Shown here: positions 31,868 through 45,819 of the stretch, in pieces | Numbering within the stretch: position 1 is the first letter of the stretch | Layout of the letters: each line of letters starts with the position of its first letter | Assembly: GCA_025175895.1 (NCBI GenBank) | Contig: CM045990.1 | Location: 55,553,704 to 55,617,703 of the forward strand | Origin: Wurfbainia villosa | Lineage: Eukaryota > Streptophyta > Magnoliopsida > Zingiberales > Zingiberaceae | Direction of reading: 5' to 3' | Length of the DNA stretch: 64,000 nucleotides | Translations under genes and position numbers: made by a program | Notes under the pieces: model-generated | Told to the model about the DNA's origin: nothing | Seen by the model: only the letters and a program-made list of their open reading frames with translations | The model's database searches: none

Positions 31868-34200
31868 AAAGGCTGTAAGATGAAAAAGCATAATAAGACA
31901 TGAATTGGTTGTTACTTCTCGATGCTCATGATTGAAAATTTTCATGCTTTGATTAGAGATTCCACTGGTCCAATAGAGTCAGTAGTATTCAAGATGGAGA
32001 CATCGAAGGCAATGCATTACAACATTGTTCTTCTTCCATGCTCTTCCAGGCTGTTTATATATCCATACACATATCACAAAATTTACACCAAACAAAAAGA
32101 AATCAGATCTAGATCTTAACTTTTTCATTCTTTAAACAAGGAACACATTGGTACATCTGAACTGGACCATAGAACTTTCTTAGTTGTTTGACTGCTTAAT
32201 CAATGCTTCCAAAAACTACAATTATTATATGTCCATGTTCATTCAATCATTCATGCAGTATCATTTGGCATTTATTTTTCTCTTAATTCTCCATATATAA
32301 AATCGGGAGAAAATAATAATAATGTTTGATTGCTTCATGGATTGTGGTGTTGAAAGGAAACAATTTTTTTTTTCTTTTCATTCTGATAAAATATATGAAT
32401 TATGTGGCTTAGGCAGGTGACTCCTCGTGGATGAGTATTTACAGAATCTGAAAAATGAAACTATAAAAGGAAATTTTGAAACTGATTTTATTGTTCACAT
32501 TCAATGTACAATACAGTGTTAATTTACCATATGTATTGTTCATCAAGAATAGTGGAGAGAAATATCCGACTATGGTGATTCGTTGTATATATCTGTGAGG
32601 ATAAGATGGTGACTCACAGTTACTTGCCCCCATCTATTTAATTATTACACAGAACACAAATTAAAAATAAAAAATAAAAATCATAACTGTCTCACTTTCA
32701 TGACTACTATTTCTCACATCGAGAAATAAAGATGTATCAATGAACAAAGATTAATTTTTAAAGATTATAAATCATATTAATTTTATGTTATAAATATTAA
32801 TTTTTGTAGAATGATGGATTACCTTTTGCACTAAAGAGAACACGATGAATCCATTGGAAAATTAAGGCACTGCGAGAAATTTCTCAGACCAGTCAAGAGC
32901 CTATGCCTGATTGTTTTTTTCGCTCACACACGGCAGAATAAAGCCATCGTCTCTGAAGACACAACAAGAGAATTCTTAGGAGGAAATGTTATATTCACTG
33001 AGGATATATAATAATAATAACAATAAATAATAAACATATAATATCTTAAAATCGAGTGAAGGTTCTAGATTTTCGAATGAGTTGCTGACCAGAGACAATA
33101 GGTGGGACAATTTTCAGTTTTACTCTCTAAAGTTTTGTCCTTTGTCAAATTTGCCCTCAAATATCTTAGGTTTATTTTCTGAGAAAATAAAAAAATATGA
33201 AAAATATTGTTTGGTTTGTGTTTTTTTATTTTTGTTTTTTAGAAAATAAAAGAGGTATTTTTTGAAAAAAATGGAAAATATAACCAGCCTTGGGTTTCTA
33301 CCCATCGTTAATCCATCAACTATGGGGCAAACAAACGAATCACATTATCTCATTGCAAATGGATAAATTCATGAATCGAAATTAAACACTATAATTATAA
33401 TAGTAAAATATAATATATATATTTTTATCTTTGAAATAACTATGAAAATATTATACTGCAATTAAAATAACTATCAATATTTTGGTTCATAGTTGGAAAA
33501 AAAAACTTATCTAAAAATTAATATTCACTACTGCTACACTTATCATGTTTCTAGCTTCCACACCGGGGCTGCAAGTTTTTCAAAATATTTGTCTTTCTAC
33601 GTGTTAGTCTTAGATTTGATAATATATTCATTATGATTTATCTTTTTCGTATTAACTGTGAGATCGACTGACGAAAGCTGAAAGCGAATGAATCGCTTTT
33701 TGCATCAATATTTTTAATTTTCATAGCTTTGACAATGACTAAGATAGAATATGATTGTCATGAATCTCTTAGACCATGTAAGTTAAGATTTTGCCCCGGA
33801 CGCGATAGAGGGGTAAGACGAAGAGACATTTCACATATGAACACAATTTAATTATCTATTGAAATATATTTGATAGTGAATATATAAGAAAAATTTGTAT
33901 TTAACGATAGAGGTATATCTTCGCAGATACAGTACGACGTCAGTATTAAACGATGTGACTGTGGAGGTTGTATTTTGTCGTTGGACCGTGAGTATTTTTC
34001 AAATTTATTCCGATATATAGATGAAAAGTTTTAATGAAATCAGACTGATGATTCCGGCATTAATGGGACCGAAAGCCGAATCAAAAAAGTAAGTGAGGAT
34101 TTGAAAGGATATTTTAACAATTTAAAAAAGTATGAGGGGGCATTTTAAAAGTAGGAAGGTGCATTTTGAAATTTTCTTGGAAAAGTTGGTTGGTCATTTT
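31868..34200. other. Intergenic between UBA and lipase genes
   Basis: Probable 3' UTR of the UBA gene up to about 32,120. The rest is AT-rich with homopolymer tracts; no gene is supported. Confidence 0.5.
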
Positions 34201-34208
34201 TTTTGTGC

Positions 34209-34216
34209 TATAAAAT
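34209..34216 (+). promoter_or_regulatory. TATA box of the lipase gene
   Basis: TATAAAAT, about 235 bp before the ATG at 34,444; the leader would be purine-rich and ~200 nt long. Confidence 0.6.
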
Positions 34217-34443
34217 GGAAGCACGTGCGACGCTTCTCTTCCGAATCAAAAAGGTCAGAAGAGAAATCGAGAAAATTTTGGAAGAAGAGGAGGAGAAAGA
34301 AGAAGGCCGTCGTTGGAGCCTTCTTCCATTCCTCCTCTCTTCGCTTCGTCTTCTCGTTCCATCGCTTGCGATCGAAGAGCAGGAAGGTGGATAGACGGCG
34401 AAACTAAAAAGGGTGCTCTTTTTGGTCCTTTTCGGGAGGAGAA

Positions 34444-37239
34444 ATGGCGAGGCTATCGATCGGAATCCTCGGACTGACGGAGCTCTTCGTCAGCGCGATG
34501 GTGCACCTGCTCTTTGGCCTCTACATCTTCAGCGCCGCGCTGGCGTCCGACCTGTCGCAGGCCGTCACCGATTGCCTGCGGCCTAATTTCTTCAACCTCG
34601 GCGCCGGGCAGAGGGAGGCGGAGGGAAGAAGCCAGCCGCCGGTGGTGCTCGAGGGCTTGCCTCCGCCTATCGTGCTGGTGCATGGTATCTTCGGATTCGG
34701 AAAAGGGGTACATGTCTTGATCGGCGACTGTGATGTTGCCTTTCTTTTTATTGATATGGCTTTAACTTACTCAGGCGTTTGTTTGTGTTGCAGAGACTTG
34801 GCGGTTTGTCCTACTTCGCCGGGGCGGAGAAGAAGGATGAGCGTGTTCTGGTCCCGGATTTGGGATCCCTAACCAGCATCCATGACAGGTGCTTCTTCTC
34901 AAAATCATTGGTTCGGTTGCTTCCCATTTTTTTGGAGAATCTGAAAAACAAAATCCCCTTTTTGGATTTTTAAAACTCGATATATCTTCGAACACAGGGC
35001 AAGGGAACTGTTCTATTACCTGAAGGGAGGGCAGGTGGACTACGGCGAGGAGCATAGCAGGATCTCTGGACATTCACAATTTGGGAAGATTTATGAACAA
35101 GGCAAGCTAAAACTGAAAAATAGAAGTACTTGGTATTAGCATCGTAATGCGAAGTCATATGAAAGTTTAAATTGTTCTAGAAGATCATGTTTACTCATCC
35201 GTTCTTGCTTGTCTGGATCCAATTCCTGTTCGGAAGAATTCCCTAGTGTTCTGATTATGGTTCTTAACTTTGGATATTAGGAAATGAGTATTTATGTTTC
35301 ATTCTTTTATATTCAGGAGTATGCTTTTAAGGATACACAGAATTATCTAGTCTCATGAATCCTCGAGAAGTTCATGCTCCTAAATCTCAAAATCGTGAAA
35401 CAATAGAATTCTAAATCTCACTTTTTGTATAACAAACATAGAAATTTGGTACAATATTGGAACTAGATTTCTAGTTCTATAGAACTTTGATGGATCCAAA
35501 CAATTTGTTGGACTCTTACACCATTTAGTTGGATTGCAGCGCACTATCCTTCATGGGATGAACACCATCCTCTCCATTTTGTTGGCCATTCAGCAGGTGT
35601 TCAGGTTGTTAGGGTATTGCAGCAGATGCTTGCCGATAAGGTGCTTTACTGTCTCAACCGATGTATTATTTCTATCTTTTGCTTTCTTCCTCACAAGGAT
35701 TGTGAATTTATTGGCATTTGTTGTGCTGCAACAGGCATTCAGTGGCTACGACACTTCGGAGGACTGGGTTCTGAGCCTTACTTCTCTGTCCGGCGCACTC
35801 AATGGAACCACTAGAGCCTACTTCGATGGCATGCAGTGAGCAACTTCTTTGTTCTTCGATAACTGATAGGGTACTTGCTTCGAGTTCCTAACATTTGATT
35901 TTGTTTTCCAGGCCAGAGAATGGTAGGTTCATGAAACCTATATCACTGCTTCAAATTTGTCGCCTGGGAGTTATCATCTATGATTGGTTGGACATTTCAT
36001 GGCTCAAGAACTACTACAACTTTGGATTTGATCATTTTCGGATCGGATGGAGGAATACCGGTCTCTCAGGTCTGGTTGATCTGCTCTTAGGAAACACCGG
36101 GCCTTTTGCTTCAGGGGATTGGATCCTACCTGACCTGACAATTCAAGGCTCAATCCGGCAAAATTTGGGACTTCGAACTTTCCCCAGCACATTCTACTTC
36201 AGCTACGCAACTACGAGAACAAGAAAAATATTTGGGTTCACAATTCCCTCCAGTGTCTTGGGTATCCACCCATTGCTGTTTCTTCGAGTCTTGCAGATGT
36301 GTCAGTGGCGATTCCCTCGCAATGCTCCGCCACCCTACAAAGGATACCGGTGAGTCATAAGTTTTTATTAATTCATGTATGGTTCAGATTTCAGAATTTG
36401 AGATTCTTTGGAATACTGGGGCAGAGATGAAGATTGGGAAGACAATGATGGGGCTCTGAATACGATATCCATGACACATCCTCGCTTGCCTATCGAACAC
36501 CCGAGCAAATTTGTTGCAGATGACTCAAAATGCCATCCTCTACAACCAGGAATATGGTTTGTACTCCTTCACATCATCGTCATTTTTCAGTACCTCATCC
36601 ATTTCTAGAATGTATGCAATTGGAAAAACTCGCATCACACAATCTCCGTTTCTTGGGTTCTACTCGACGACGGCAAGTTTGTACTGTCAAATCAAGTTCT
36701 GCTTCTGGTAAAATTCTGTTTGACCAAATCAAACTCAATTGAAGATGTATTACTTGCAACAAGCGTGAAGGATTAGTTTGTTTGAAACAATGTGTCATAT
36801 GTTAGTTTCTTCACAGTGATCATGGAATTTAGCATAGTTCACAACTCGAATGGCTCATGCTTTTATGATGTCGCAACGATTGGCTCCTCGTCCTAGCTGT
36901 AGTTAGTGTATCGAGCACAATGCTCGACGCTATTCGCTTTCTCGACGTCGCACTTTTTCTTTAATGTCAAGAATCTTGTGTTCAGTTGTAAACAATTAGC
37001 TAAGTTCCTATTTGTTTGTAATCCTTTTCTTCAACTCAGATTACCCAATTTGAACCGATCCTTCTTCCTACTGTTGCAGGTACTACAGGATCCTTGAAGC
37101 CGATCACATCTTTTTCATTGTGAATCGAGAGCGAGCAGGAGCACAGTTTGATCTTTTGTATGATGGCATATTTCAAAGATGCAGAAAACACATCATTCGA
37201 AACAAAATGCCAGTCTTGCCCAAGGAAAATAGCCAATGA
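34444..37239 (+). CDS. Plant alpha/beta-hydrolase lipase (triacylglycerol lipase-like)
   Basis: Eight exons: 34444-34707, 34794-34888, 34998-35101, 35540-35640, 35735-35835, 35912-36349, 36425-36556, 37080-37239; 1,395 nt, 464 aa. A hydrophobic N-terminal segment (about 8-35) suggests a membrane anchor or signal anchor. The oxyanion strand VLVHGIFGFGKG is at 77-88. The nucleophile elbow GHSAG has Ser172. The LSGALNGTTRAYFDGM block follows, and EADHIFFIVNRERAG carries the likely catalytic His421. It resembles the conserved plant lipases related to bacterial lipase L1 that act on neutral lipids or phospholipids; the substrate is not deducible. Exon 3 ends AACAAG|GCAAGC, i.e. a GC donor; no GT alternative keeps the conserved junction. 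The first intron is short (86 bp). Confidence 0.93.
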
Positions 37240-38337
37240 TTGAAATACTACTCGGCCAGCCGATGAGAGACAGTGAATTTTTGTCGAACTCCAGCGAAAA
37301 CTAGATCAGTTTTGCGCTTCGATAACAAGCCACACATCATGAGGATCTTGTTGTTTCAAAGCAAGAAAGATTTAGGGTTTTTTTTTTTTGGTGTCGATGT
37401 GGTCGGAGCCATTTGTAAATATATGCTTTACTGGTTTTAACGACATTGAAAACTACATTGATATTGTTGTTGACCGCAGTATGAGAATTCATCGACTCAT
37501 TTTGAACAAATTTGGCGTTTGATGATCAATTCTATGGATCAATTACAATCAAATTAAAGTCAAATAGATTCGACTTAAGAATTCAACAATTTGTAAAAAT
37601 GTTTTACAAAAGCAGTCATTGCAGATAATTATATTTCAGTATCCACCTCCACACAATTACCTCGCTCGAGGATCACGGAGAATAAAATTCTCAAAAGTTA
37701 GAATTAATTTTCGATGGCTACAAAATTTTCGAGATATTTATTCTCTCACCGTGTTAATACCCCAAAAACCTCTCACAAAATTATTGAAAAAAATTTCAAA
37801 TACGATAGCAAAAGTTCATCAATATGGAGAAATACATTGGGTACGATGCAACAATAAAACGTCTAATTCAATCATCTTCAAAATTAATCTAAAAATGCTA
37901 ACGAAAAAAATCCCACCGATCGATCGCGTGTCACTTTACCTACAATTTGTTAAATTATAATTTGAATCCAAACAGAATTATAATCCGAATACATTTTTTG
38001 AGTCTGAAAACATATCGCAAGCTAAATTATCCAGGTCATTTATTGTATTAGGTTGATAAGATGCAGAAAAACACAATAATGATCTTGACAGATATAATTA
38101 GAAACCATAATAAGCATATCAGATTAAATCAAAATAATTTGAAAAACAAAATATGAATAGTTTGTAGCTTAATTAACAAAATATAAAAACAAAGGGGAGT
38201 GGCTTGATGAAATGCCCAAAGACAATAACCACAAGACAAATTATGAACAGAGAACTAAACGCTGAGGCCTCTTAATGCAAAATAAATTCATGTGATGGCC
38301 CTATGGAGCCATGAGATTTATCAGAATCTAATTCTGA
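37240..38337. other. Convergent intergenic region, lipase (+) / SR gene (-)
   Basis: Holds the 3' UTRs of both genes and otherwise AT-rich DNA; no coding frame supported. Confidence 0.5.
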
Positions 38338-41300
38338 CTATTCATTTGAACCAGTTGCAAAAAGGGACACAATCACATACATCAAGAAGATAACACTCAA
38401 AAGTAGAGATTCAGAAAATTCCACTAGACCAGAGGTCACAACATTCCTATAGAAGTATGAAGTTACAAGTAGAACATTCGGCAAGCCAAACGGAGGAAAA
38501 CCAAATGAATTTGGCAAAAGTGTTAAAGCAGCTGGTTCGCCCATTCTGGTAAATGATCTTTTCGGTGCTCATTTGGGACTGCATAAATTTGGTCACTAGT
38601 AAGATTTGATTGGCAAAATAAAAGATGATGAAAATTAGAGGAAATGAGGCTGACCTGTAGGAATGTGACCTTGACGGACTCTGTTCAATACCCTCAAGGC
38701 CTGGAGACTGACGTTCTGGCCTCTTAGACCTGTAATCCCTATCATCAGGCGACCCATACTCCCTACCATTGCGAAGAGATGGAGAAACTGATCTCAGCGG
38801 AGAGTAGTAATCTCGGCTTCCCCTTCCATTGTCCCTGCATTCGACCATGTGTGAGTAATTATTCAGAAACGCAGCATACTATGAGGCAAAGTGTGGGCAT
38901 TAGATATCAGATCTATAAGTTGCAAAGAACATGGGAAAGAAAAAGATTTATCTGCTGATATTTATGATGAACAATAATATAACATATTGGTCGAAAAGTG
39001 TGGCACAGGTTCTTAAGCAGCATCTCCAACTTGATGAGTTGGAGGCAGTGAACTTTTACCTGGAACATATCACAACTCCTGAAAAAATATGGTAGCATGT
39101 TTTATTCTCTTATTGGTGTACTTGCTTATTGAACAGCATCGACAGCTCTTTGCATCAACTTTCTTAGGCCAAAATTTTCTTACTTTCATCTCATGCAAGA
39201 CCACCATCAAGAAGATTATGCTCTCATCACAGGAGATCATGGTAATTTCGCTTTGGGCACTTTTCATGAACCTCTCTTTTGACTTTGAAAGCTTTAATTT
39301 CTTTTTTTAACTGGATAGTATAAAACAATCAAACAGTCCAATTAAGAAAGTAAAACAAGAACAGAAAGTTGTTTCTATTGAGGAAAAGGAAAGATAAAAT
39401 GGACTTGTATCTCTACCAAGCCATGTATTCAGTAATTTTGAGTTGAAAACGAAGACAAACTGAAATTTCTTCATAGCTTTCAAATTAGGTGATCAATAAG
39501 TGGACAACAACTTTCCGTCTGCTTCCTCTTTACTTTTTTTACTAAACCTTTGATTCTTTACATACTCGTTTCACTTTTACAATGTGCATGATCATTGGAA
39601 AGGCTATGAAAAAATCAATAAATTTTTATCTAAAAAGAAAAACATTCATAGGAGGTTGGGCAATTTTCTAGTAGCCACACAGCATTATTCAATTTAAACA
39701 ACAAAGAAACCCAAATCCCAAAACCAAATAAAGAGAGAGAGAGAGAGAGAATAAAAGCATAATTTTATTTGACTAAATATTGAATACCTGATTCAATTTT
39801 TGAATTGTACCATTATGATTATCATATTTTTCAGTAAAGATAATTAGACTGTTAGTAAGCTAAGGGCTAGAGGAAAACAGGAAACTGCTAAACTAAAGTC
39901 CACAAAGCTATAAAATTTTTCAAGTCATCCTATAGTTATTCAGATGATTAGGGAACTCAATGGATGTAGTGCAATTCCTTGGCAAGTAAAATCTGTACCT
40001 ATTGGGACAAATGGCTAACAGTTTCAAGGCATAATGGATCATGAAAGAAGGGGTCAAACTGAAACCAGCAAAGATTAAGAGACCTACTAATAACTTGATA
40101 AGCATTATGCATACTGATGTTTGGATTATGATTATGAAGAGACGAAGTATACGGCTGCTTATTGATGACAGCCTCATTACCAGTTTAGCATATCTTTCGT
40201 CGCTCACTAACATCAACCCACCATCAAGTCACTATCCATTGAAGAACTTGTGCCAAGGAAGCAAATTTGGTTCTTGTCGGTCATATGGGCAAAACTTTTT
40301 CACTCACAGCCTAGCATACAAGAAGGCACAAGAAGAATAATGCGAGTCATTCCTCCTCCTCTGCAAGTGACAAACCGCAAGAACCACAAGCCGCTTTCCT
40401 CCTCCAAGAGGCAATGCAGACTAAGGTTCCACAGCGAGACTATGATAGGTACTCCACATTGTCTGCCTCTTCCTCAACCTTGTCCACCTCTTCCACCTCG
40501 CCCTCCACCTCATTGACCTCCTCTACCTCAAACTCATCTTCCTCCAACTCCTCTCTTCTTCTTAATCAAAACAGCCGACACCCAACCAAAATGGAATAGT
40601 ACTGTTCCAAAACAGTATTATTCCAACCAAAGGATGAAACTCCGAATGGGTCAAAATGCTCAACCTCATATAATACCAAATAAAATGTTTATTAGGTTTG
40701 TTATGAAATCAATTTAAGAACATTTGACACTATACTTTTAAAAGGGTTTCACATTTAACTTGCTCCAAAAAGTTTGTAACATTGATATGCAAGATTATTA
40801 ATCTTCAAATAAAATATTGTTGGGTGTATGACAGTGTTTGTGTATGCTATTTACTAGTATACAAAATTGAAGGCCCCAAGTCTTACATTCCTATATCAAT
40901 GGAAGCTATTAACAAAAAGAATGTGCTTTGCTCAGGCATTTGAAAGAAATGTGAATTATGTTGAATAGAAGTAGAGATTTTTCATATATGCCAACAATAA
41001 GAACCAGCAATTTGTTAATTTCTTTTAGCAAATACCATGCACAACCACAAATACAAGTATTATAACAAACCTTGAACCATGCCTGGGAGGACTAGGAGAA
41101 CGAGAATATGCTGCCACAGAGAATGATCCATTTTAAGTATACTCAAGCAGATATAAAACTGGATGACTTATGAATATCATGCAATGATACAGCAGAATAC
41201 TGACAATGATATTGTCGTCTGGGAGATCTGGATGGGGACCGCCTGTTTCGTCCTCCTATATATCTTTCACTGCAGAAGATTCCATAACTATGCAAATTAC

Positions 41301-44300
41301 TTGAAGCAACTAAATTAACCAGAAGGCATGAACTCCACAAACAAACAGAATATCATTGATAACTATTAGATTATTAAACAATACGTCTACCAACAGTTTT
41401 CCAATGTCAAATAAGAAAAGGGATAATGCCAGAAAGTATAGATGAGCACACCTAACCCTTGCCATCTTGCGCATCTCTACAGGAGTTTTTCTATTTTCTT
41501 CTGCATAGACAATTGAAATTTCACGGCCGCCAATAATCTGGCGATTCATATGCTGCTTAGCTACTGCAGCATCTTCTGCATAGCGAAATTTAACAAATCC
41601 AAAACCACGTGGCTCCCTGCAATAGCAGTCATAAGATAAATCAGCGGGAAAAAATTATTTTGAAATGAATGCACAAAGGACCAAATCTGCTTATTCTGAA
41701 ATGGTTGTTTAGCTTTAAAAGATAAATCAGCGGGAAAAAATTATTACCCAACAAGGAAACTGACCGATACAAAAATGTTTAGCACAATAGATAGTTAAGA
41801 TAGGGTTGTTTGTTTGTGGTCCTTGAATATACTATTACATATATAAGTGTGACTGCTCCACAATGATAAACCAACTACAGTAGCCTACAATTGCTTGGAC
41901 AAGTATGATTATGCACTAGGTGAGAGGAGAGCAAGCATCCCCAATTGGCATATTCTTTTTTACCTTTTTTGGTTTTCTTGTTTTTGTCAAATTTAAAGTG
42001 AAGCATTTCATAAGTTAATACAACCAACCTACCATTAACTTCTTTTTTTTTTTTTCGGACTGCAAGCTTTTCACTTTTTTTAGCACTTCATCCAGTGGTA
42101 AAAGAAAACACTTTCATCATACAAACTGACATAATTTGTTCTTTTAAAAGTGTTTCAATGAGGCATTTTTTGTCAAAATTGTGGAAGGAAATCTGAGGCA
42201 AAAGCTCTTGGTGAATAAACATAGTCAATATTCACACACAGTTGAAGTTGTTGATATTCCAAAATCCAATTCATGATAAATATCCAATAAAGCAACAGTT
42301 TCTATGTACTCCCCTCCATTACCTTCTCCTTTTCTATCAAAGTACAAATTATGTTATCAAGACGCTGACAAAAATTCAACTTAAGTTTGTTTCTTTACTC
42401 TTCCAAATCTCGCTCAAAAAGAGAATACAGACAAGGAAAGAGTAATTTAGTAATGGCACATAGGTCCAACAGTTGGATATTAACGTTTGTTGACATGAAG
42501 AGGAAAACTAGGTTGATTGCAGTCAGAAAAAGGAACTACCCTGAATAGTATTTCTTACCCTGTATAGTAATTCCTTGGAAGGTAGACATCCTTGACTGGA
42601 CCAAACCGCTCAAATGGAATCCGTAGATCTTCAGGCCTGCAAATGACAGACAAATTCTTATTTAATTCATGCGTTTTCAACAAATATTGGAGAACACATA
42701 AAAAAAAGATCCTTCACAAATACACAAAATATTAAACAGTTGGGGGAAATGAAGCAACATTGAATCAATTAACATGGACACATTTACCTTCTCAAAACAT
42801 GAAAGCAACAAAAATTGTCACTATCAGAAAAAATTTATGCACCTGATAAATTTTAAAATCCATGTATCTACTGCTTAGCGACAGTCTATCATAGTATTCG
42901 CTATTGTGAGATTAAAATTGGGAGAGACTTAACCGCATGCACAATCAAAGTTAGCCATGAAGGCTTTAAAACAAGAGTGCAACTGTGTAACCAAGATGAA
43001 TTACCCATGACAACTTCACCTGTCTTATTTCATTCCATGAATGGAAATTAAACAAATAATTAGTCATCCCAAGACATTTTAACAAGGAAAAAATTGACTC
43101 CACCTTTCCTATCCATTATGTCTTGATAGCATTAACACGATGAAAGAAAGAGAAAGAGGCAAACAACAAGTATGCTACATGAAAAGATGAATCGGAGAGT
43201 ATTTTTCAATAACATGAATCTCAGTGATTTGTCCTTCAACTTTGTTAGATGTTGAGGCCACCTTAGCTATAGTTTACTTTGTGTCTCCATGTGACAAGAT
43301 GTTCTTTTTATATGTAATCATTAACCTTGAAATTATAATCTCTTCATCCTTATATTTCTATCACACAAAATAAGATTTATCCTTCCTTTTTTTATAATAA
43401 CTTGGTTTGATCTTCAATATATTAGTTGAATTTAGTGCTTCAAAAGGTTATATCTATTTATCATAGTTGAATTTAACTTCTAATGGATCATATTTCCTAT
43501 TCTAAGGGTTGCATAGAATAAATTCCATATCGAAACATCTGATTTGAATCATAATGGTTCTTTTGAATTTTGGTTTATATATATGAACTAAATAACAAAA
43601 ACATTCAATACAACAAACAAATACAATGAAAACACTAATATAGTTCTGTTAGCTTCCAGTATAGGACTCTATTCCCCTAAGCACAGTATAAAGCAACATT
43701 TGTTACTAGAATACATGCCTGTCAGACCATAGACATAATGACTAAATAATACCAATAGGTGCTGATCTAAGTCAAAATTTTCTTTTATTCTCTTTTCCCC
43801 CTCTATATTTTGCCTAATTTTTTACTTATTCTTTCTCCTTCAAGCTTATAGCATTTAATCTTTTCCCATTCTTTTAATCTATCCAGCCCACCACTTCAAT
43901 CCTCTTCTCCTCCTCCTACTCTTCCTCCTATATTCCTCTTCTCTTGGTGCCATCAAGTAGGAGAGAAGGCCGAAGAAAAGATAGGTAGGTAATTTTACAG
44001 TACAAATCTGACTGCAGATCATATAAGACCCAGACTGCTACTTTAAATTTTGTTCTAGAATATGAAATACATCATACGTAACCTCAATTAGTCAATTCCA
44101 ATGTCTAATGATGCCGAATCATATGTATCATTCTTAAGATATACTGCACTACCCTACAAAGCTGACAAAAAATCCATTGAAAAGCAATCTTAAAAATGAA
44201 TATGAATTTCACTAGTTTAGAAATGCATGTGTTGGAATTCTTGGAGTAAGGTGAAGATCTAGATTGTTATAATTTAATTTTTGGGGCAAACTTCTGTCCA

Positions 44301-45343
44301 TAATTATTATGCTGCACTTCAAGGCGAGTAATTTTGTGGAAGAATTTAGAATCATTCATATCCTGGTGGATGCAATACTTTTTTTCTGGAAATTAAACGT
44401 AAAGGAGATCTAGCCGCGTGGCCGTTGTGGTATAGATCCCATTTTTGATCTTGTGGTGTATCAATTAAGATATCACATTGTTAGTTACCTTAATTTGCAA
44501 TTGTTTCTTATTTATACTAATGAGAATCACACAACCAAATCAATTGAACAATAAATGCGGAAGTCAAGTACAGAATGTCAATCCAAACATTCATTTAGTA
44601 TGTATTATATGAGTGAGCTTACATTTTTTTTAATCCCCTTTCTTTAACCATTTATTAATTCTCCATGTCAATTTCTCCAGCAAGCAAGTGAGAGATATTT
44701 GTTACCTGATTCAACTAGCCATTCCAATCTGGTTTGAAATCATGTAAACCACCAAACAAAGAGTGAAATGGATAGTAAAACTTCATAAGGAATACCTAAA
44801 ACTTCAGAAACACTACTGTATGTGACAGGAGTGAAATGCAGATCATGATACTTTCCAACAATGCGACAAAATGCAGGTCGCCATGATATAAAATGAGGAT
44901 TCCGTAAATATAAGTTAAAGAAATCAGGAGTTGAAACAGCAAAAAGACTGAGTCGTCCTAAATGATGTTCACACCGATACGTTAATTTGTACGACTCACA
45001 GATATTTAACCTAGCACGATTTGTTAGAACGTGGAAGAGAACTACCATCGTCATCTTTGCTGGCAATACCGCAAGAAGTCGGAGTAATCAAAAGGATTTC
45101 TCACTTCGATAACAACGAAGACAATACATAAAATGACCTGGCGTCGAGAGCGATGTTGCGGATGAGGAGTCCGGAGGGGGCGGAGCGATAGTCCCTATAC
45201 TCCCGTCCGCCACCGGCGCCGCCGCCGCCGCCGCCTCCTCCACGGTATCGGTCGCGGGGGTCATCGTAGCGCTTCCGTCGAGGGGGGCTACGGCTATAAC
45301 GCCGCGGGCTGTAGCTTCTGCTGTGACTGCGGTATCGCCCCAT
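38338..45343 (-). CDS. SR-family splicing factor, SCL30A-like (one RRM plus RS regions)
   Basis: Exons: 45343-45138, 42636-42559, 41616-41452, 41269-41205, 41110-41071, 38834-38655 and a last exon. The protein starts MGRYRSHSRSYSPRRYSRSP, the short N-terminal RS extension typical of the plant SCL class. A Gly run follows at about 35-46. One RRM spans about 58-138, with RNP2 LLIRNI and RNP1 RGFGFVKF (98-105). An RS/SP-rich tail follows (NRRSPSRSPRR, YSRSPSPPRHGSR, ERQSPGL...SRSHSYRS). SR proteins act in the nucleus in splice-site selection. The 3' end is uncertain. An exon starting at 38545 gives 313 aa with an odd hydrophobic tail. An exon starting at 38567 (weak acceptor AAATGAG) gives 284 aa ending after IIYQNGRTSCFNTF. 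Introns 1 (2.5 kb) and 5 (2.2 kb) are long, as usual for autoregulated SR genes. Confidence 0.9.
39733..39750. repeat. (AG)n microsatellite
   Basis: AGAGAG run inside SR intron 5. Confidence 0.85.
40450..40565. repeat. CCT/CCA-rich low-complexity tract in SR intron 5
   Basis: Repeated CCACCTC/CCTCTTC motifs on the + strand; purine-rich (GAGGAGGTGG) in the sense direction of the SR gene. Confidence 0.75.
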
Positions 45344-45444
45344 GGCAGGAAGGTGCAGCGAGCGAACCCTAGATGTCGTGGAATCGCAGAACGACAGAAG
45401 GAAGGAAAGCAGAAAACCTAGAAACGGGACCGTCATAGCGAGGC

Positions 45445-45452
45445 CTTTTATA
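45445..45452 (-). promoter_or_regulatory. TATA box of the SR gene
   Basis: TATAAAAG on the minus strand, 102 bp upstream of the ATG at 45,343. Confidence 0.65.
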
Positions 45453-45819
45453 CCTCATACCCGGCACCGAATAAGTCGGACGGCGGTTAATAAATCGGTT
45501 AATTATTAAAAACATTACAATTTTTAATTAAATTCATTTTAATAAATTTATCATCAATTTTAAAAGTTGCATCATGCCCCCTCAACTTCCTAAAATTACA
45601 ACTAATCTGTCACCCTGCCTCAATGCTATTAATCTATTATTAAATGCTGACATAATCACTTATTAACTCCTTTAATGATAAGTTAACATTAATTAGAAAT
45701 TTCTAACCTACTAATTGAGCCTGAGATACCAATTAAAAAGCAAAGATTGAATTTTATACAACTGTCGAGGTCACAATAAACAATAACAACAACAACAACA
45801 AATTGATGGGTTACATCTC

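Noticed and set aside
36385..36424. Lipase exon 7 starting at an upstream acceptor (TTTCAG at 36,394)
   Set aside because: It is in phase but meets TGA at once; the acceptor GGGGCAG ending at 36,424 gives the conserved YR-DEDWEDNDGAL junction and an in-frame total.
40041..40599. Three + strand frames in SR intron 5, one Ser/Thr-rich
   Set aside because: Low-complexity CCT/CCA tract and chance frames antisense to a well-supported gene; no conserved motif.
44740..45066. 108-codon minus-strand frame in SR intron 1, considered as an alternative exon
   Set aside because: No family resemblance or convincing splice signals; compatible with a chance frame.
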